Positions 38,739 through 41,915 of a stretch of 41,915 nt of DNA are shown one piece after another; positions within the stretch are counted from its first letter, which is position 1; every line of letters starts with the position of its first letter. The stretch is taken from assembly GCA_905479075.1 (NCBI GenBank), contig CAJQLA010000018.1, positions 1 to 41,915 on the forward strand, written 5' to 3'. Source of the stretch: an uncultured Gammaproteobacteria bacterium (GTDB taxonomy: Bacteria > Pseudomonadota > Gammaproteobacteria > Nitrosococcales > Methylophagaceae). A model generated the notes under the pieces. The model ran no database searches and was not told the DNA's origin. It worked only from the letters and a program-made list of their open reading frames with translations. Both the position numbers and the translations under genes were made by a program.

Positions 38739-39278
38739 ATGTCGATTACTACTAAAAAAACTATTGCACTGGCCGCTGGGGCAGCATTGACAACAGGCTT
38801 AGCCTTGTCTCCTACATTGGTTAGTGCTGAAACAAGTCCTTTTGCTTCTGCAGAGCTTTCGAATGGCTATATGCAGTTAGCTGAAGGTAAATGTGGCGAA
38901 GGTAAATGTGGCGCTAAAGCTGCAGAAAAAGCAGCAGAAGCAAAATGTGGCGAAGGCAAATGTGGCGAAGGTAAATGCGGCGCGGCTTCACACGAAGCTA
39001 GCGGTAAAACAGCTGAAGGCAAATGTGGCGAAGGTAAATGTGGCGAAGGTAAATGTGGGGCTGAAGCTCACCCAGAAGCTGAAAAAGCAGCCGAAGGTAA
39101 ATGCGGCGAAGGCAAATGTGGCGAAGGTAAATGTGGCGCTGCTCCTGTAGTCGGTACGCAAGCAGATATTGATGCTAAAAATGCGGAATATCATGAGAAA
39201 AAAGAAGCGTTGAAAGCCAAAGAAGGTAAATGTGGCGAAGGTAAATGTGGCGAAGGTAAATGTGGTGCTGCTAAATAA
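38739..39278 (+). CDS. hvfA: HvfA-like EGKCG-repeat exported protein, candidate copper-binding RiPP precursor
   Basis: A 179-residue low-complexity protein. A signal peptide covers 1-30 (L-V-S-A before E31). Then comes S-P-F-x-S-A-E-L-S-N-G-Y-M-Q-L-A, the segment that precedes the repeats in HvfA-type proteins. There are fourteen cysteines (52, 57, 70, 75, 80, 96, 101, 106, 122, 127, 132, 165, 170, 175), thirteen in E-G-K-C-G and one in E-A-K-C-G. They fall in five blocks of two or three at exact five-residue spacing, with Ala/Glu-rich linkers. In Haemophilus HvfA, EGKCG cysteines are converted to oxazolone/thioamide copper ligands by HvfB (MNIO) with HvfC. Modification here is inferred, since neither gene is in the window. 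An unmodified thiol-rich peptide is the alternative. Confidence 0.87.
   Translation: MSITTKKTIALAAGAALTTGLALSPTLVSAETSPFASAELSNGYMQLAEGKCGEGKCGAKAAEKAAEAKCGEGKCGEGKCGAASHEASGKTAEGKCGEGKCGEGKCGAEAHPEAEKAAEGKCGEGKCGEGKCGAAPVVGTQADIDAKNAEYHEKKEALKAKEGKCGEGKCGEGKCGAAK
38886..39273 (+). repeat. In-gene 15-base tandem repeats encoding EGKCG
   Basis: The unit GAAGGTAAATGTGGC recurs in tandem in five clusters, with a few third-position changes (GGC for GGT, TGC for TGT). The clusters are separated by non-repeat linkers. Because the unit is a multiple of three, gain or loss of copies keeps the frame, so copy number can vary between strains. Confidence 0.9.
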
Positions 39279-39304
39279 TCAGTCTCTTTTTATGAGTGAT
39301 TGAT

Positions 39305-39335
39305 AAAAGGGGCTCAATTGAGCCCCTTTTTTATT
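39305..39335 (+). terminator. Strong palindromic terminator after the EGKCG-repeat gene
   Basis: A perfect 26-base palindrome (39305-39330) with A4 on one side, a GGGGCTC core and T6 on the other side, starting 26 bases after the stop codon. It can form a long GC-rich hairpin followed by T residues and may work in both directions. It separates the precursor gene from the DoxX-like gene, so downstream genes need read-through or their own promoter. Confidence 0.93.
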
Positions 39336-39372
39336 ACAGACAGTATTGTTTTTATTTTAAAAGGAGGATGCC

Positions 39373-39963
39373 ATGGGCTTATGTAAGATGATGGGTTCAC
39401 TACATTGTGGCTTAAACAAAACACGCACCTTAGATTTCTTAGCGCCACTGGCTATGCGTCTATATCTAGTTCCTGTTTTTTGGATGGCTGCCAATACCAA
39501 ATGGAATCCGCTTGAAGAATCGAGTTCTTTAGATGGAACGATACAGTGGTTTGGAAACCCTGACTGGGGCCTAGGCCTGCCATATCCTGAATTGATGGCA
39601 TACATGGCTTGGGGCGCTGAATATTTTGGTGCGATATTGTTACTCATTGGCTTGGCGGTGCGTTGGGTGTCTATTCCTTTGATGATCACTATGATAGTCG
39701 CCATTTTTGCAGTTCATTGGGACAATGGCTGGTTGGCTATCGCAGAACCAAGTGCACAACTTGACGCAGCTAAAAGCCTATTAAAAGAACATGGCAATTA
39801 TGAATGGTTAACGGAGAAAGGCAATTTTGTCATTTTGAACAACGGTATTGAATTTGCTACGACTTATCTGATTATGTTGTTAGCCTTATTTTTTACTGGT
39901 GCGGGCAAGTATTTCAGTATTGATTATTGGTTAACTAGAAACAAAACACACTGTGAAGGATAA
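39373..39963 (+). CDS. hvfX: HvfX-like DoxX-family membrane protein
   Basis: A 196-residue membrane protein of the DoxX group with about four transmembrane helices. After a cysteine-containing start ([12 protein letters not shown]) it has [32 protein letters not shown] and the loop F-A-V-H-W-D-N-G-W. These features are shared with the DoxX-like proteins that accompany HvfA/bufferin-type RiPP clusters. Its role there is thought to be maturation or transport, but the mechanism is not settled. It has a very strong AAGGAGG site (39361-39367). msrP starts five bases after its stop codon, so the two are coupled. Confidence 0.8.
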   Translation: MGLCKMMGSLHCGLNKTRTLDFLAPLAMRLYLVPVFWMAANTKWNPLEESSSLDGTIQWFGNPDWGLGLPYPELMAYMAWGAEYFGAILLLIGLAVRWVSIPLMITMIVAIFAVHWDNGWLAIAEPSAQLDAAKSLLKEHGNYEWLTEKGNFVILNNGIEFATTYLIMLLALFFTGAGKYFSIDYWLTRNKTHCEG

Positions 39964-39968
39964 GCATT

Positions 39969-40928
39969 ATGTTGATTAAGAAGAATAAATACTCTGAGTT
40001 GCCGGAGAATCAGGTGACAGATGAAAGCCTCTACCTCAATCGCAGACAGTTTATTAACAAAAGCGCTATGATTGCAGCAGTAACGGCACTACCAAAGCTT
40101 GCTTTTGCTAATAACCCAATACCTGAGCCAGACTATAAAGAGCTAAGCCAAAGTCCGTTTTCAACGGATGAAGAGTTAACGCCATTTGATGATATTACTA
40201 GCTATAATAATTTTTATGAGTTTGGTACGGATAAGTCAGACCCAGCTAAATATGCCACCAACTTCCCTGATAAATCAGAATCATGGCCCATCATCATTGA
40301 TGGCGAATGCGATAAACCAGGTGAATATACTTACGACGATTTAATTAAGCCTTTTACATTAGAAGAGCGTATTTATCGTTTACGTTGTGTAGAAGGCTGG
40401 TCAATGGTGATCCCTTGGGTTGGTTTTTCTTTAGCCGACCTTTTAAAACAAGCACAACCGAGCTCAAAAGCAAAATTTGTTGAATTTACGACACTATATA
40501 ATCCGCAACAAATGCCTGGGCAACAACGTCAAGTGCTACAGTGGCCATACGTTGAAGGACTACGTATTGACGAGGCAATGAATCCGTTAAGCCTTTTAGC
40601 TGTGGGTCTTTATGGTAAGGAATTGCTAGGGCAGAATGGTGCGCCAATTCGTTTGGTAACACCGTGGAAATATGGCTTTAAAAGTATCAAATCAATTGTA
40701 CAAATTCGTTTTGTTGAGAAAATGCCAGTGTCATCTTGGATGAGAGCGGGGCCAAGCGAGTATGGTTTTTACTCAAATGTTAACCCGAATGTGTCACATC
40801 CAAGATGGAGCCAGACACGTGAACGTCGTATTGGCGATTTGTTAAAGCGTGAAACGCATATGTTTAATGGATATCAGGAACAAGTAGCCCATTTATACAC
40901 AGGCATGGATCTTAAACGTAATTTTTAA
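39969..40928 (+). CDS. msrP: Periplasmic methionine sulfoxide reductase catalytic subunit MsrP (YedY)
   Basis: Molybdenum-cofactor enzyme that reduces methionine sulfoxide in periplasmic proteins; 319 residues. The Tat motif N-R-R-Q-F-I near residues 25-30 is followed by a hydrophobic stretch ending A-F-A-N, so it is exported folded. The molybdenum ligand is C140 in R-L-R-C-V-E-G-W-S. The rest includes V-G-L-Y-G-K-E-L-L and [13 protein letters not shown], both typical of YedY. It has an AAGGA site and sits between hvfX and msrQ. In E. coli MsrPQ responds to hypochlorous acid, and copper also induces it through HprSR. Confidence 0.97.
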   Translation: MLIKKNKYSELPENQVTDESLYLNRRQFINKSAMIAAVTALPKLAFANNPIPEPDYKELSQSPFSTDEELTPFDDITSYNNFYEFGTDKSDPAKYATNFPDKSESWPIIIDGECDKPGEYTYDDLIKPFTLEERIYRLRCVEGWSMVIPWVGFSLADLLKQAQPSSKAKFVEFTTLYNPQQMPGQQRQVLQWPYVEGLRIDEAMNPLSLLAVGLYGKELLGQNGAPIRLVTPWKYGFKSIKSIVQIRFVEKMPVSSWMRAGPSEYGFYSNVNPNVSHPRWSQTRERRIGDLLKRETHMFNGYQEQVAHLYTGMDLKRNF

Positions 40929-40946
40929 TAACTGACTTTTTAACCG

Positions 40947-41573
40947 ATGCTAGTTTCAATCTTAAAAGTCAGTACATTTGTACTGAGTTTATTGCCAGCT
41001 GTACTATTATTTTACGGCTTGTTGACTGATCAGCTTGGTGCAAACCCCATTGAAACTTTGACCCGTGATACCGGGGAGTGGGGATTACGTTTTTTATTAA
41101 TAACTCTAGCCATCAGTCCACTTAGATTGCTCACATCGTGGCATGCACTAGCTACAATTAGAAGAATGCTTGGGTTATATGCTTTTTTTTATGCATGTAT
41201 ACACATGCTTTTATATATTGGTTTAGATCAGTTCTTTAATCTAAGCGATATTATTTCCGATATTGTCGACAGACCTTTTATTTTGGTTGGTTTTGTTAGT
41301 TTTATTGCACTTATTCCCTTAGCCGTCACCTCCAATAAAGCCATGATTGACCGAATGGGGAGTGTGCTGTGGAATCGCCTCCACAGTTTGATTTACTACA
41401 TTGCAATAGGGGGTGTAGTTCACTTCTATATGTTGGTGAAAAAAGATGTTACTGATCCTGTGTACTACATCATCATCTTAATATTGTTATTAGGCTTTAG
41501 ACTATATAGTTATATTCGCCGCACACTATTCACAGCTAAAAACACGTCATTACATCATAGTGAAAACAAATAG
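40947..41573 (+). CDS. msrQ: Heme-binding membrane subunit MsrQ (YedZ)
   Basis: A 208-residue inner-membrane cytochrome with about six transmembrane helices that passes electrons from quinol or flavin to MsrP. Family features are T-G-E-W-G-L-R-F-L-L-I-T-L-A-I-S-P-L-R, then R-R-M-L-G-L-Y-A-F-F-Y-A-x-I-H, N-R-L-H-S-L-I-Y-Y and V-H-F-Y-M-L-V-K-K-D; the histidines in these helices are the heme ligands. It starts 18 bases after msrP and ends the operon. No terminator is obvious in the 161 bases before aceE. Confidence 0.96.
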   Translation: MLVSILKVSTFVLSLLPAVLLFYGLLTDQLGANPIETLTRDTGEWGLRFLLITLAISPLRLLTSWHALATIRRMLGLYAFFYACIHMLLYIGLDQFFNLSDIISDIVDRPFILVGFVSFIALIPLAVTSNKAMIDRMGSVLWNRLHSLIYYIAIGGVVHFYMLVKKDVTDPVYYIIILILLLGFRLYSYIRRTLFTAKNTSLHHSENK

Positions 41574-41689
41574 TTCACAATGCAAAGCGGCTTTATCAAA
41601 ATCATCCTATAAAGTTAATAAAATAGCAGAAAAAACATTCTCTTAAGTAGCTATACCGCGACTTAGGATGTAAAGAACCTAAAAACTGT

Positions 41690-41695
41690 TACAAT
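41690..41695 (+). promoter_or_regulatory. Possible -10 element upstream of aceE
   Basis: TACAAT lies 39 bases before the aceE ATG with only a weak -35 region. I see no PdhR-type operator in the gap. Confidence 0.3.
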
Positions 41696-41734
41696 ATGAC
41701 GCTGTTTATAGCATTACTATTTTTGAAGGTGTTT

Positions 41735-41915
41735 ATGACTGATTTTGTTGATAACGATCCGCAGGAAACCCAAGAGTGGTTAGACTCACTCGAGTCATTA
41801 ATTGAAGTGGAAGGTGGCGGTAAAGCGCACTTTATCCTAGAAAAACTGATTGATATGGCACGTCGTTCAGGCGTTAATTTGCCATATAGCGCCACTACTG
41901 CATATGTGAACTCGA
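41735..41915 (+). CDS. aceE: Pyruvate dehydrogenase E1 component, N-terminal fragment
   Basis: Sixty codons run off the window end. The sequence D-P-Q-E-T-Q-E-W-L-D-S-L-E-S-L-I-E-V-E-G-G-G-K-A-H-F matches the N-terminus of the homodimeric AceE family, including the later N-L-P-Y-S-A-T-T-A-Y-V-N. GAAGG precedes the ATG. AceE decarboxylates pyruvate with thiamine diphosphate and acetylates the lipoyl E2 component. The catalytic parts are outside the window. Confidence 0.93.
   Translation, partial: MTDFVDNDPQETQEWLDSLESLIEVEGGGKAHFILEKLIDMARRSGVNLPYSATTAYVNS

Noticed and set aside
38893..39194. Two other open frames through the repeat region (one plus, one minus)
   Set aside because: They arise because the tandem repeat lacks stops in other frames; neither has a ribosome binding site or recognisable domain.
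38886..39273. Regularly spaced short repeats resembling a CRISPR array
   Set aside because: The units are 15 bases, in frame, and encode EGKCG inside an open reading frame with signal peptide and ribosome binding site; there are no spacers of constant length and no cas genes.

Overview
The window looks like the chromosome of an AT-rich gammaproteobacterium. metG, apbC/mrp, dcd, pepN, purL, gyrA, pheA, ispH, apt and aceE are all recognisable and most resemble gammaproteobacterial versions. The combination of type IV pilin, MotY, MsrPQ and Ald would fit a marine Thiotrichales-like lineage (for example a Methylophaga or Cycloclasticus relative). That placement is an impression from the proteins, not a computed result. 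Most of the window is dense housekeeping sequence; no gene-free stretch exceeds about 300 bases. I see no rRNA, tRNA, CRISPR array or insertion sequence.

Layout. 1-1263: 5' end of selO (minus) divergent from alanine dehydrogenase. 1385-3805: a two-gene pilin module (PglL-type O-oligosaccharyltransferase, then a type IVa pilin) with a sigma-54-like promoter, an AT-rich hairpin and a clear terminator. 3865-11553: metG (minus) and apbC-dcd (plus), often close neighbours in gammaproteobacteria, here separated by a type-B succinate:quinone oxidoreductase operon (a helical hypothetical protein, diheme cytochrome b, flavoprotein, Fe-S subunit) and a small exported protein. 11566-16232: WD40 lipoprotein, NIF3/YqfO-like protein, pepN, HIT protein and DUF2835 protein, tightly packed. 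16233-17174: a structured intergenic region and an operator-rich divergent region between an SRPBCC-like gene and a TetR regulator. 17889-20136: ABC exporter and convergent RDD protein. 20215-24099: purL. 24101-28570 (minus): apt-motY-antiporter-hypothetical-smrA. 28656-34079: PqiC-like lipoprotein, gyrA, pheA, ispH. 34083-37780: a YejE-like permease, a fused YejF-like double ATPase and a DUF1244 protein.

The most interesting region is 37784-41573. An ECF sigma factor and a small zinc-type anti-sigma factor (H-x3-C-x2-C) are divergent from an exported low-complexity protein with fourteen cysteines, thirteen in EGKCG motifs. This protein closely resembles HvfA, a copper-binding RiPP precursor modified by the MNIO-type maturase HvfB with HvfC. 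It is followed by a strong terminator, a DoxX-like HvfX homologue, and msrP-msrQ, the periplasmic methionine sulfoxide reductase system. A plausible ECF promoter (TGTAAC-N16-TGTCTA) lies in front of the precursor. HvfB and HvfC are not in the window. I read this as a redox- or copper-responsive envelope-protection regulon coupling a modified cysteine-rich peptide to MsrPQ repair. The genes are seen; the coupling is inferred. The window ends in the start of aceE.
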